DNA from: Axinella damicornis
Taxonomy: Eukaryota > Porifera > Demospongiae > Axinellida > Axinellidae
Reading direction: 5' to 3'
NCBI GenBank assembly: GCA_963931865.1
Contig: OZ007506.1
Location: 14,787,969 to 14,851,968 of the forward strand
Length of the DNA stretch: 64,000 bases
A model generated the notes under the pieces. It did not search any database. It had not been told where the DNA came from and saw only the letters and a list, made by a program, of their open reading frames with translations. Numbering within the stretch: position 1 is the first letter of the stretch; each line of letters starts with the position of its first letter. Of the stretch, positions 52,910 to 63,563 are shown in pieces. Position numbers and translations under genes: made by a program.

Positions 52910-55900
52910 TAATTGCGATTCTCATCCATGGTACATATGAGGATGGGGCTACACAAGCAGGCGGATGCTGTCACTGCCAAATATGTCATAGGGGATGTGA
53001 ACTCTGTGATAATTATGTAATCCGAGTAACAGGCCTTTTCAACTTCCACCTACGAGGTGAGAGGACTATGCCAACAACATACAATACTGATACTGATGCC
53101 GGTAAAGGTGTATCTTCACTTATTGTGTGAACACGTCACCATCATATAGCAGGTTGGTACAGCACTCCAGCTGAGGACGGGGCTACACAAGCAGGCAGAT
53201 GTGGTCGCTGCCAAATATGTCAGAGGGGAGGTGAAATCCTTTGGAATCAGCTTCCACCCACGAGGTGAGGGGACATGTGCCAACAGAAAATACTGACACT
53301 GATGCCGGCAAAGGTGTGTCTTCACTTTTGTGTGTACAGGTCACCATCATGTTGGAGGTTGGTACAGCACGATGGGGCTACACAAGCAGGCGGATGCTGT
53401 CACTGCCAAATACGTCAGAGGGGATGAGAACTACGTATGTGATTATCCTTTGGAATAGAGCAAGAAAAGTACATATAAGAAGCCTTTTCAGCTTCCATGT
53501 ACATGTACAAGGTGAGGGGACGTGCCAACAACAGACAATAATGATACCGATGACGGCAAAGGTGTGTCTTCACCTTTTGGTGTGTACATGTCACCATCAT
53601 ATTGGATCCTGCCGCATCACGTATGAACCTACTGAATTGGTTGGAGTTACAGGTGACCCAGACCAGTGGAGGAGTAAGATTTCAATATCAGGACAGAACA
53701 CCTTCTACCATATCCCATCAAATGAATGCGAGGGGTTTCAGAGATGTTCAGGCCGACATGGCTACCATACACCTCAACCAATTAAGTGTGGAGTGTCAAC
53801 AAGCAAATACATCCGTGGGATCATTAGTCAGCCTCCATAGAGAGAGAGGTATTATAGTCGCAAGACATTACGGACCATTCGTTTCTCATGCAGCGTGAGG
53901 AGGTTGGTACAGCACTCCAGCTGAGGACGGGATACACAAGCAGGCAGATACTGTCACTACCAAATACGTCAGAGGGGATGTGAAATCCTTTGGAATCAGC
54001 TTCCACCTACAAGGTGAGGGGACATGTGCCAACAACAGACACTGATGCCGGCAAAGGTGTGTCTTCACCATTTGGTGTGTACACGTCACCATCATATTGG
54101 AGGTTGGTACAGCACTACAGCTGAGGATGGGGCTACACAAGCAGGCAGATTTGGTCACTACCAAATATGTCAGAGGGGATGTGAAATCCTTTGGAATCAG
54201 CTTCCACGTACGAGATGAGGGGACATGCGCCAACAACAGACAATACTGATACTGATGCCGGAAAGGTGTGTCTTCACCTTTTGGTGTGTACACGTCACCA
54301 TCATATTGGAGGTTGGTACAGCTAGCATTCCAGCTGAGGACGGGGCTACACAAGCAGGTGGATGCTGTTACTGCCAAATATGTCAGAGGGGATGAGAACT
54401 CTGTGATTATCCTTTGGAATAGAGTAAGAGGAGTACATGCAAGAAGCCTTTTTCAGCTTCTACCTACAAGGTGAGGGGATGTGCCAACAACAGACAATAC
54501 TGACACTGAGTGCCGGCAAAGGTGTGTCTTCACCTTTTGGTGTGTACACGACACCATCATATTGGAGGTTGGTACAGCACTACAGATGAGATGGGGCTAC
54601 ACAAGCAGGCGAATGACGTCACTACCAAATATGTCAGAGGTATGTGGATGTGAACCATGGGCATTATTGAGGTGAAGGACAATTGTAAATATGAGGTGGA
54701 TGAGGTAAAGGTCACCATCATATTGGAGGTTGATACAGCACTCCACATGAGGATGGGGCTACACCAGCAGGCGGATGACGTCACTAACAAATATGTCAGA
54801 GGTATGACAGACCTTACCAACAAGTGTGGGGAGGAGCGCCGGTCAAGGAAGTAGTAACATGTACTTCAAACTACAGACATGTGCTGCATTGCTGCTGATA
54901 TACGTATATGTGGCTCCATGGCAACTAGGAATATTGATGTGAAGTGCAAAGTACTGAAAACGCGCTGAAGTATGATATTCACAGCTTACTGATACTGATG
55001 CCAAAAAAGGTGTGTCTTCACCATATGGTGTGCTCACGTCACCACCATATTGTACAGCACTACAGATGAGACGGGGCTACACCAGCAGGCAAATGACGTC
55101 ACTACTAAATATGTCAGAGTTATGTGGATGTGAACCATAGGCATTGTGAAGGACAACTGTAAATTGAGTAACCATGAGGTGGATGAGGTAAAGGTCACCA
55201 TCATATTGGAGGTTGGTACAGCACTCCACATGAGGATGGGGCTACACAAGCAGGCGGATGACGTCACTAACAAATATGGCAGAGGTACGACAGAAGGATG
55301 TCAATGTCTGGCTGCACGAGACTAGGACCATGTCGCCTCAGATCCCATCAACAGACTGCGAGTTCCCGAAGAAGATATGTCAGTGGAGCGAGAGTGGTTG
55401 GAAAGATTAGTAATTATCTTTGACACTCACACAAGCTACGTATAGCGACCTAACAAATGTAGTATCGGATCAGGCATTAGAGTTGTTCTCCTTGATGCAG
55501 ACTACTGAGACACTGAACAAATTAATTTCCACGATTATGTATCTCAGGTGATTAAATTCTAATTCTATATACTGTAGCATTCAGGAGTAACATTTCGCTC
55601 CAGAGGTATTTCTGGAATGATGGTCTAAAGGTGCTGCACAGGCCAAAAATTGCCAGAAGTGAGAAGAGATTAAGAGATGGTAATGGCCGTTGGCATCACT
55701 TTGGAGAAAGGTATTCTTTTAGAAGCTAAAGCATCTCCATTCCTTTCTGGGATTCTTGCAACAGGTTTCGGATGAGCCCAAGGCAAAGCGGGCTACAGAA
55801 ACATGCTGGTTATCTCACAACAGTGTAGAGGATGCTCTGCGGCGTAATTCATAAGCAGTCAAGACAACTCTGTTAATGTCAAGATCAGAGCTGCTGTCTT

Positions 55901-57800
55901 CAGAAGCCTATACATGTAGCAAGCTCACTCCCACATTATGTATAACCAGAGTGAATATATACAATTCTTCCAGGTAGAGGAGGACGGGGCCAGCGAGGCC
56001 GTACAGGAGGTGCAGGAAGTGATCTACATGCAGGTGGAGAGGTAGCCTCATGTAAGTATTTACCCTGTGGGCCTAGTGTTACACCTCAGTGATGTGCTAA
56101 CTACGAAAGCATTGGGCTCATTCATGTAGGAACCCAAATATGACTGGATTAGGTAGCTACTGAACAAAATCTAGCAGTTACTTGTACATTGTACGTAACT
56201 TCCTTATACAGAATACTGCCTACAGAAGTACTGTTCCGCCAGCTACGGCAAGCTATTGAGGGACCTCACCAACAAGTGTGGGAAGGAGCGATGGTGGAGG
56301 AAGTAGCTAAGCTTTGAATCAGATATTCACAATTAAGTCACACTAGCCTTTGGAACAGAGTAAGCGGCCTTTACAGCTTCCACCTATGAGGAATAAACCT
56401 ACACGAACAGGCAGATGTGGTCACCACCAAATACGTCAGAGGGGATGAGAACTATGCGATAATTCTGTAATCCTTTGGAAGAGAGTAAGAGGAGTAAGAG
56501 GCCCTTTCAGCTTCCACCTACGAGGTGAGGGGACAAGTTCCAACAACAGACAATACCAATACTGATACTGATGCCGGTAAAGGTGTGTCTTCACCGTTTG
56601 ATGCGTACACGTCACCTTCATAGTGGAGGTTGGTACAGCACTCCAGATGAGGATGGGGCTACACAAGCAGGCGAATTCTGTCACTACCAAATATGTCAAA
56701 GCGGATGTGAAATCCTTTGGAATCAGCTTCCACCCACGAGGTGAGGGGACATGTGCCAACAACATGTACAGTCAATACTGACACTGATGACGGCAAAGGT
56801 GTGCCTTCACCATTTGGTGTGTACACGTCACCATCATACTGGAGGTTGGTACAGCACTCCAGCTGAGGACGGGGCTACACAAGCAGGCGGATGTGGTCGC
56901 TGCCAAATACGTCAGAGGGGATGAGAAATCCTTTGGAATCAGCTTCCATGTACGAGATGAGGGGACATGCGCCAACAACAGTCAATACTGATACTGATGC
57001 CGGCAAAGGTGTGTCTTCACCATTTGGTGTGTACACGTCACCATCATACTGGAGGTTGGTGGTACAGCACTACAGATGAGGATGGGGCTACACAAGCAGG
57101 CGAACGACGTCACTACAAAATATGTCAGAGGGGATGAGAACTACGTGAATATTATTACGTAATCCTTTGGCTAGAGAAAGAGGAGTAACAGGGCTTTTCA
57201 GCTTCCATCGACGAGGTGAGGGGATATGTGCCGACAATACTGTATACTGATGCCGGCAAAGGTGTGTCTTCACCATATGGTGTGTACACGTCACCATCAT
57301 ATTGTACAGCACTACAGATGAGATGGGGCTACACCAGCGGGCGAATGACGTCACTACTAAATATGTCAGAGGGGATGTGAACAATGGGCATGAAGGGCAA
57401 CTGTAAATTGAGTAACCATGAAGTGGACGAGGTAAAGGTCACCATCATATTGGAGGTTGGTACAGCACTCCACATGAGGATGGGGCTACAGCACTCCACA
57501 TGAGGATGGGGCTACACCAGCAGGCGGATGACGTCACTAACAAAAATGTCAGAGGTATGACAGACCTTACCAACAAGTGTGGGGAGGAGAGGCGGTCAAG
57601 GAAGTAGTAACATGTACTTCAAACTACAGACATGTGCTGCATTGCTGCTGATATACGTATATGTGGCTCCATGGCAACTAGGAATATTGATGTGAAGTGC
57701 AAAGTACCGAAACGCGCTGAAGTGTGATATTCACAGCTTTACAATTAAGTCATAATAGCATGTAATCCCTCGGAACAGCTTTACAGCTTACACCTATGAG
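52910..57800. repeat. Array of about 14 copies of a roughly 205-bp exon-like unit
   Basis: The landmark ggttggtacagcact occurs near 53150, 53356, 53902, 54102, 54309, 54566, 55211, 56628, 56842, 57054 and 57451, with further variants (for example 54726, 55045, 57300); spacing is often 200-215 bp. Each unit runs caccatcatattggaggttg, gatggggctacacaagcagg, aaatatgtcagaggggatg, agcttccacctacgag|gtgagggg. One plus frame is widely conserved (KYVRGDVKSFGISFH), but indels break it in several copies. The 54.7-55.3 and 57.3-57.7 kb parts are larger duplicates sharing the ending tcaaggaagtagtaacatgt. The function is unknown. Confidence 0.75.
55280..56320 (+). other. Unique spacer inside the 205-bp array with exon-like pieces
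   Basis: Between array blocks lie plus-strand segments with splice-like borders. At 55975-56045 (ttcttccag, then VEEDGASEAVQEVQEVIYMQ, stop) and 56217-56306 (tatacag, then YCLQKYCSASYGKLLRDLTN, stop). The tail DLTNKCGKERWWRK of the second resembles DLTNKCGEERRSRK at 54800-54854 in the array. They are possible terminal exons of an unrecognised duplicated gene. Confidence 0.3.
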
Positions 57801-58089
57801 GTGAGGGGACCCTTCTTCCTGTGACGTCTGCCAATGTTTATTACCATGCAAATTATAGGGACGCATGATCATCATCTTTTGATAAAATGGCCATGCCACA
57901 AGTCGTACAAACGAGACAATTAATCAGCAGTCGACTTCTGAATCACCAATTTTCCGTGGGAGTCAGCTTTCAAGCCGTGAAGGACTTACTGCTTTGGGTT
58001 TACACATGTTAACTTTACTAACCCAGCTATTGGGAGTGATTTTGATGACGACATTTTCACAGCAGGGAGAGAGAGGCCGAGGCTGACAA

Positions 58090-59480
58090 GAAGGCAGAAG
58101 CGTGTTGTGTGGAGACAGCACGCTTAGCCTCAGGAACATGAAGCAGTTGCAGAGGATGGACAGTTTGACCAGCATGAATTGGAGGTGACAAGTGAGGAGT
58201 TGGCAGAGATGCAAGGAGCTGATGAGACCCTGGCGGCAGTGGGGAAGGCAGCTGAGGGGACACCCAGTACAGCAAGGGGTGGTTTCTTCAAGCGGGATGG
58301 TTTGATCTACAGACGACGGACGCCCCCAGGCCACAACACAGAGGAGATGGCAGTGGACCAACTGGTTCTACCACAGCAGTGATGCAGAACACATGGCACA
58401 CACTATCCCCCTTGCAGGTCACCTTGGCAAGGACAAAACCGCTCGTCGAATCCTGCAGAGATTCTACTGGCCCACACTATACAGGGATGTGGCGGAGCTC
58501 TGTCGAACCTGTGAAGAGTGTCAGAAGACGGCATACTGCAGGATCCAACGTGCACCTCTCATACCCCTACCCATAATGGAGGAACCGTTTCAGAGAATTG
58601 CAACGGACATCGTTGGACCGCTGCCCCGGAGTCGATCAGGGAAGCGATACACACTGGTAGTATGTGACTATGCCACCAGATATCCAGAAGCTCTCCCTCT
58701 CAGATCCATAGATGCGGAACATGTTGCGGAGGAGTTGGTGCTACTATTCTCTCGTGTTGGGGTGCCCAAGGAAATTCTCACGGATCAGGGTCCAATCTAT
58801 CGATTGCTTCATGTACACCTGATCCGGACAACTCCGTACCACCCACAGACTGATGGACTTGTGGAGCGATTCAACAAACACTCAAGTCAATGCTCCGGAA
58901 GACGGCCATTGAAGAGGGGAAAGACTGGGATAAGCTCATTCCCTATCTGCTCTTCGCATACCGTGAAGTTCCCCAAGCATCCACTGGGTTTTCTCCTTTT
59001 GAACTGCTGTATGGTAGGCCTGCCCGAGAGCCCCTGGACATTCTCAAGGAGACGTGGAGTGCAGGAACCAGGAGTGATGAGAATGTGGTGTCCCATGTTA
59101 TTGCTACGAATGAGGGACAAGACGGGCAACATGATGGAGCTGGTGAAGGAGAATGTAACACAATCACAAACTGGGCAGAAGCGTTGGTACGACCAAAAGG
59201 CTCGTCATCGGGAGTTCCAGAAGGGTGATCAAGTGCTCGCCCTGCTGCCGACATCGACCAACACACTGTTGGCTCAGTGGCAAGGACCCTATGCAGTCCT
59301 CCGTCGGGTAGGCAAGGTGACCTACCAAGTTGACATGCATGACAAATAGAAACGCCGCCGCATCTTCCATGTGAATATGCTTTGTAAATGGCATATGCCA
59401 GTGGCCACAGCTTACCCGGCTGAGGATGTTGCAGAGTCAGAATTTGAGGATGACATACCCTCATTAGTTTGTTGTAGCTT
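58090..59480 (+). mobile_element. Decayed Ty3/gypsy retrotransposon pol fragment (integrase region)
   Basis: Plus frames show the HHCC-type region (HLGKDKTARRILQRFYWP, CRTCEECQK) and the integrase core (RIATDIVGPL, ILTDQG, RTTPYHPQTDGLVERFNK). Then, in another frame, come DWDKLIPYLLFAYREVPQAS and a C-terminal RWYDQKAR...WQGPYAVLRRVGKVTY. Frameshifts near 58380, 58880 and 59100, a stop at 59347, and a missing stretch between ILTDQG and LLHV show it is not functional. An upstream in-frame piece (58179-58382) belongs to the same pol. Confidence 0.9.
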
Positions 59481-59484
59481 ATTT

Positions 59485-59835
59485 GTTGATTGGCATCTGG
59501 TTTACCTTATTTGCGCATTAGGTTGCTTCTCCTTGATTCGTTATATCATGTGTATTATTTGGAGATTGTGTAAGTGTGACATCCTGCCAGCACGTTTTTA
59601 AATTATATCATGATTTCAGTATCTTTGCTTTCAACGAAGGTTAATGGGAACTAATAACCTAGGTTAATAGGATAATGGGGAGGCGGGGCAAGTGGCAACC
59701 ATATGACTGCTGAGCATGCGCAGAAAGAATGTGTAGGCGATCCTCGTAGCAGTCAGCTGTCAGCGTTGAAGTGCAAGCGAACAACAAGCAAACTTCAAGT
59801 GATCCTGCGATACCCACGGTTACCCAGAACGCACT
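59485..59835 (+). other. Probable LTR/leader region after the gypsy pol
   Basis: AT-rich sequence follows the pol end and leads into a GC-richer leader before the short ORF at 59836. The order pol end, non-coding block, short gag-like start would fit a shared LTR between two elements. No terminal TG...CA pair or primer-binding site could be fixed by eye. Confidence 0.25.
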
Positions 59836-59997
59836 ATGGCCAATGAATACTTGTCCAAGGCCAAGCTGGACAAGAGGATAGGGTCGGCGGTCGACAAGGC
59901 GCTGGAGCGCCACCTCCAGTCCTTCATGACCCGCGTCGTGCGCGCCGCCGAAGAAGGAGAATCAGAGTGTCAGCGGGGGACAGTAGTAACTAGTTAG
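59836..59997 (+). CDS. Short ORF of 53 residues, gag-start-like, unrecognised
   Basis: It runs ATG to TAG: MANEYLSKAKLDKRIGSAVD, then KALERHLQSFMTRVVRAAEE, ending in TVVTS. It is charged and helical with a GCC-rich context. The position after a pol/LTR-like segment suggests the first codons of a retroelement gag, cut short. A small host peptide is the alternative. Confidence 0.3.
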   Translation: MANEYLSKAKLDKRIGSAVDKALERHLQSFMTRVVRAAEEGESECQRGTVVTS

Positions 59998-60049
59998 CTT
60001 CTCCCATGTGGGATGATGAGCTGCCGTCGGGCGCTCACCATAGAAGAGG

Positions 60050-60300
60050 TCGTCGACATTTTCGTGGGTGCCGGGCGTGCACCAGACATGTGTCATTGTC
60101 TCGGTCCGGCGGTTTCCATTGTCTCGGACGCCGGGCACTCCCGGGCCGGCGGGCATTGTCGCGCCGGGCGCCCTGGGGCCGGCCAATATTGTCTCGGGCG
60201 CCGGGCACCCACGGGCTGATCGATCGAAATTGACGCGGGCACCCACGGGCCGGGCTGATCGACATTGACGTGGGCGCCGGGCGCTACTGAGCTGGCTGTC
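60050..60300. repeat. GC-rich repeat around gggcgccgggc
   Basis: Imperfect repeats of gggcgccgggc, attgtctcgg and gatcgacattgacg. It lies between the gag-like ORF at 59836 and the 3' end of the BEN-like gene. No coding support. Confidence 0.7.
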
Positions 60301-60599
60301 GTCTGGTTCACGGTGAGCTCCTGCCACTTCACAAGTTAATCACGAACTGAGGTGAAGGGCACGGCGAGAGGCAGAGAACTGCCTTAACGAGCTATACCCA
60401 GTTCCTATCCCACCAAACCTCAAGCGAGTTTTGGGAGGGAGCTGCTCCTGCTCGTTGTCGGCATAACTAAGCTCTTCCTATTAAGCAGACTCATGTGACC
60501 TAGGCTTACGTAGTACTGATTTTATATCAATTGGTTGATGGTCTTTGTACCATTTCCTCTGGGCTAGCCAGTGTGGCGTATGATGTGCATACGTTCCTC

Positions 60600-60799
60600 C
60601 TATATTTGAGTTTGTGGTGTAACCGTCTTCAGCAAGTACAGCTCCTCTTGTGGTAGACCAGGCAAGTTTCGTCCACCACTCGGAGTACATTGTCCCATGA
60701 TTTGAGGACTGAAAAAAGATTCTCTTGCCAGTTTTAGTGCAAGTGTGGAAGATTTCAACTCAATCTTTAGTTTCTTGTTCTTGTGAAGCACAACTTCCA
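60600..60799 (-). CDS. Last exon, BEN-like domain
   Basis: Acceptor ttccaaccag, then 2 nt completing a Val codon shared with the previous exon (PLR-V), then EVVLHKNKKLKIELKSSTLA and LKLARESFFSPQIMGQCTPS. It ends TVTPQTQI and TAG. The pattern of a hydrophobic helix, FF.P..M..C..SG and LP...L..LK is that of the second half of BEN domains. The call rests on pattern only. Confidence 0.5.
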
Positions 60800-62882
60800 C
60801 TGGTTGGAATTATTGATTGAAGATGATGGTAGAACTCTGACGGCAGATTTTTTACCTCGTAGAGGAAATGGGCCAGCAGGATTAGGATAGAGTGAATCAG
60901 GCTGGTTATGTGCAGATGACGGTGGCTGGTAAGGTGACGTCTGGTTGTAAGCAGGTGGCTGGTAAGGTGATTGCTGGTTGTAAGCAGGTGGCTGGTAAGG
61001 TGATTGCTGGTTATAAGCAGGTGGCTGGTAAGGTGATTGCTGGTTGTAAGTAGGTGTCTGCGGCTGGTTATAAGCTGGTTGCTGCGGCTGGTTGAAAGTC
61101 AGAGCTGGATATTGATGATGCGGCTGATACTGTAATGTGTCCATAATCCATCGTTGGCTGGTAATAGTTTGCAATGTAGTATCCAGGGTAGGCACTCTTC
61201 AGAGTGTGAATGGATGTCATGATTCATTTGCAGTATTTCTGCTGAATCAGTAGAATCGGTGGAACCCAGAGAATCTGTAAAAGACATGGACAATTGTAAA
61301 TACATGTAGATTATGCATGCTCAGACACACACAAAGGAGAAAGGGAGGGGCAGGGAGAGAGATCGAGGGGAGAACGCATATACTCAGCTGCCACTGAATC
61401 ATCATCAGAGCTGAAAAAAAGACATGAACATTTGCAATTCACATGTACTGTACATGATATTATGTGCACAGGAAGGAGAGAGAGGCAGGCAGGAGTGAGG
61501 GAGGGAGAGGGGGGACACACCACACACCTGGCACTGAATCATCGTCGGAGCTGATTGAGATGCTCGCTGGCTGTGAAGAGGTTGCTGGTCGTGTATCTTT
61601 GTCCGCTGGTGGTGGCTTCTCAGTTGCAGGTGGAGTGACAGGTCTCGTAGAGGGTGGTTGCACTTTGGATGGTTGTGCAGGTGGAGTGACAGGTCTCGTA
61701 GAGGGTGGTTGTTCTTTGGATGGTTGTGCAGGTGGAGTGACAGGTCTCGTAGAGGGTGGTTGTTCTTTGGATGGTTGTGCAGGTGGAGTGACAGGTCTCG
61801 TAGAGGGTGGTTGTTCTTTGGATGGTTGTGCAGGTGGAGTGACAGGTCTCGTAGAGGGTGGTTGTTCTTTGGATGGTTGTGCAGGTGGAGTGACAGGTCT
61901 CGTAGAGGGTGGTTGTTCTTTGGATGGGTGTGCAGGTGGAGTGACAGGTCTCGTAGAGGGTGGTTCTTTGGATGGTTGCAGGTGGAGTGACAGGTCTCGT
62001 AGAGGGTGGTTGTTCTTTGGATGGTTGTGCAGGTGGAGTGACAGGTCTCGTAGAGGGTGGTTGTTCTTTGGATGGTTGTGCAGGTGGAGTGACAGGTCTC
62101 GCAGAGGGTGGTTGTTCTTTGGATGGTTGTGCAGTTGGAGTGACAGGTCTTGTAGAGGATGGCTGTTCTTTGGATGGTTGTGCAGGTGGAGTGACAGGTC
62201 TCGTAGAGGGTGGTTGTTCTTTGGATGGTTGTGTAGGTGGTCCAGGAGTGACACAACTTGTGGTTGTAATAATTGAACCAGAGGGGGCCTTGGGGTTGGG
62301 GTTCAACTTCCTACGCTTTGCTGGTACTTCTGAAGTGGGGGGCTTCGGATTTTCCTTACATGCAGAATGAACAGATACATGTATATTTTAACGTTTAGTG
62401 TGTGTGTAACGGAAGTGGAGGGTGGGACTATGTAAACTAGTTACTTGCACTCCCTTGTGGTGCCTTCATTGGCTGCCTCAATGTTTTCCTCGGCAAGGTG
62501 GCTCACCAGCCAATTCTAACTCTTGGTTCCAAAGGACTTTCAATACAAACAAGGCAGATGTAAAGGCAGAAGTACAAATGACCTTTATAGCATGACTAGG
62601 CATCAATACCTGTGAAGAGTTCGACCATGGAATGTGACCTTGGAATTTGACCTAGAAACTATTTGACCCTAGCTGTTCAATTGTACCACCAATGGCATCC
62701 TTAACCTTGGACAAATAAACAAATGCATGTCCCAAAAATAAACAAATAAACAAATGCATGTCCCATGCCTGACAGTTCGTGCACAAATCTATATACAAGT
62801 TTCTGTACCTGCTGACCTGACTGAACAATGACGGTGCGAGGTTCACTGCGTTCCTTGCTCTTCTGCCACACAAAATATAGCA
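60600..62882 (-). CDS. Gene with Pro/Gln-rich repeats and BEN-like C-terminus (exon model partial)
   Basis: Likely exons: 62809-62882 (LYFVWQKSKERSEPRTVIVQ...), 62668-62705 (VKDAIGGTIEQL), 61528-62354 (KRRKLNPNPK nuclear-signal-like stretch, then a 17-residue repeat PSKEQPPSTRPVTPPAQ, ending SISISSDDDSV), 60856-61129 (11-residue repeat YQPPAYNQQSP) and 60600-60799 with the stop. The last two join in phase; earlier junctions are not all resolved. The C-terminal 66 residues (KLARESFFSPQIMGQCTPSG... LPQEELYLLKTVT) resemble the end of BEN domains, found in chromatin and DNA-binding proteins. The large exon contains a 5-nt frame disruption (see findings), so the gene may be damaged or its assembly imperfect. 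Confidence 0.5.
60856..61129 (-). CDS. Gln/Pro/Tyr-rich exon with 33-bp repeats
   Basis: From an acceptor at cacattacag it reads YQPHHQYPALTFNQPQQP and then several copies of YQPPAYNQQSP (33-bp unit). It ends NPAGPFPLR at donor gtaaaa. The composition is prion-like or transactivation-like, common in nuclear proteins. The upstream boundary is uncertain, since the frame stays open to 61195. Confidence 0.45.
61528..62354 (-). CDS. Repeat exon with twelve 51-bp units
   Basis: The exon begins ENPKPPTSEVPAKRRKLNPN and contains 12 copies of a 51-bp unit encoding PSKEQPPSTRPVTPPAQ, a basic/Pro-rich, phosphorylatable linker. It ends with an acidic SSDDDSV tail and donor gtgtgt. Because 51 is a multiple of three and the unit has no stop in any minus-strand frame, all three frames stay open. 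One unit near 61960-61980 is 5 nt short, putting the two halves of the array in different frames. Confidence 0.45.
62668..62882 (-). CDS. Two candidate upstream exons, product not recognised
   Basis: Exon 62809-62882 (LYFVWQKSKERSEPRTVIVQ, donor CAGCAG|gtacag) joins 62668-62705 (VKDAIGGTIEQL) in phase 0. Between them is a short duplicated stretch (caaatgcatgtccca, twice). The junction to the repeat exon at 62354 is out of phase as drawn, so an additional small exon or a different gene is possible. Confidence 0.35.
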
Positions 62883-62933
62883 CTTGTGCCTTCTTAGCAT
62901 CATGCGATGCCCTCTCGTGAGCTGCTGGCTATC

Positions 62934-63563
62934 CTATAGTCCTGTACTTACTGTACACTATAGTCCTGTACCTACTGTATGCTACAGTCCTGTACCTACT
63001 GTACGCTATAGTCCTGTACCTACTGTACGCTATAGTCCTGTACCTACTGTACGCTATAGTCCTGTACCTACTGTACGCTATAGTCCTGTACCTACTGTAC
63101 GCTATAGTCCTGTACCTACTGTACACTATAGTCCGGTACCTACTGTACACTATAGTCCTGTACCTACTGTACACTATAGTCCTGTACCTACTGTACACTA
63201 TAGTCCTGTACCTACTGTACACTATAGTCCTGTACCTACTGTACACTATAGTCCTGTACCTACTGTACACTATAGTCCTGTACCTACTGTACACTATAGT
63301 CCTGTACCTACTGTACACTATAGTCCTGTACCTACTGTACGCTATAGTCCTGTACCTACTGTACGCTATAGTCCTGTACCTACTGTACACTATAGTCCTG
63401 TACCTACTGTACGCTATAGTCCTGTACCTACTGTACACTATAGTCCTGTACCTACTGTACACTATAGTCCTGTACCTACTGTACGCTATAGTCCTGTACC
63501 TACTGTACACTATAGTCCTGTACCTACTGTACACTATAGTCCTGTACCTACTGTACGCTGTCC
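62934..63563. repeat. 24-bp minisatellite, about 26 copies
   Basis: The unit is tatagtcctgtacctactgt plus acac or acgc. It is open in frames on both strands (for example YSPVPTVH repeats), which is a consequence of the 24-bp period. Palindromic gtac and tata sites occur in each unit. Confidence 0.97.

Noticed and set aside
54268..54854. Array unit as a death-domain-like fold
   Set aside because: ILEVGTAL and neighbouring residues gave only a vague impression; no conserved death-domain core residues.
52750..57500. Minus-strand Cys/Leu-rich ORFs of 60-160 codons across the 205-bp array
   Set aside because: They vary out of frame between units, whereas the plus frame is better conserved; treated as shadows.
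62934..63563. 24-bp array as a repeat-protein gene on either strand
   Set aside because: Open frames follow from the 24-bp period; no start, splice or flanking coding support.
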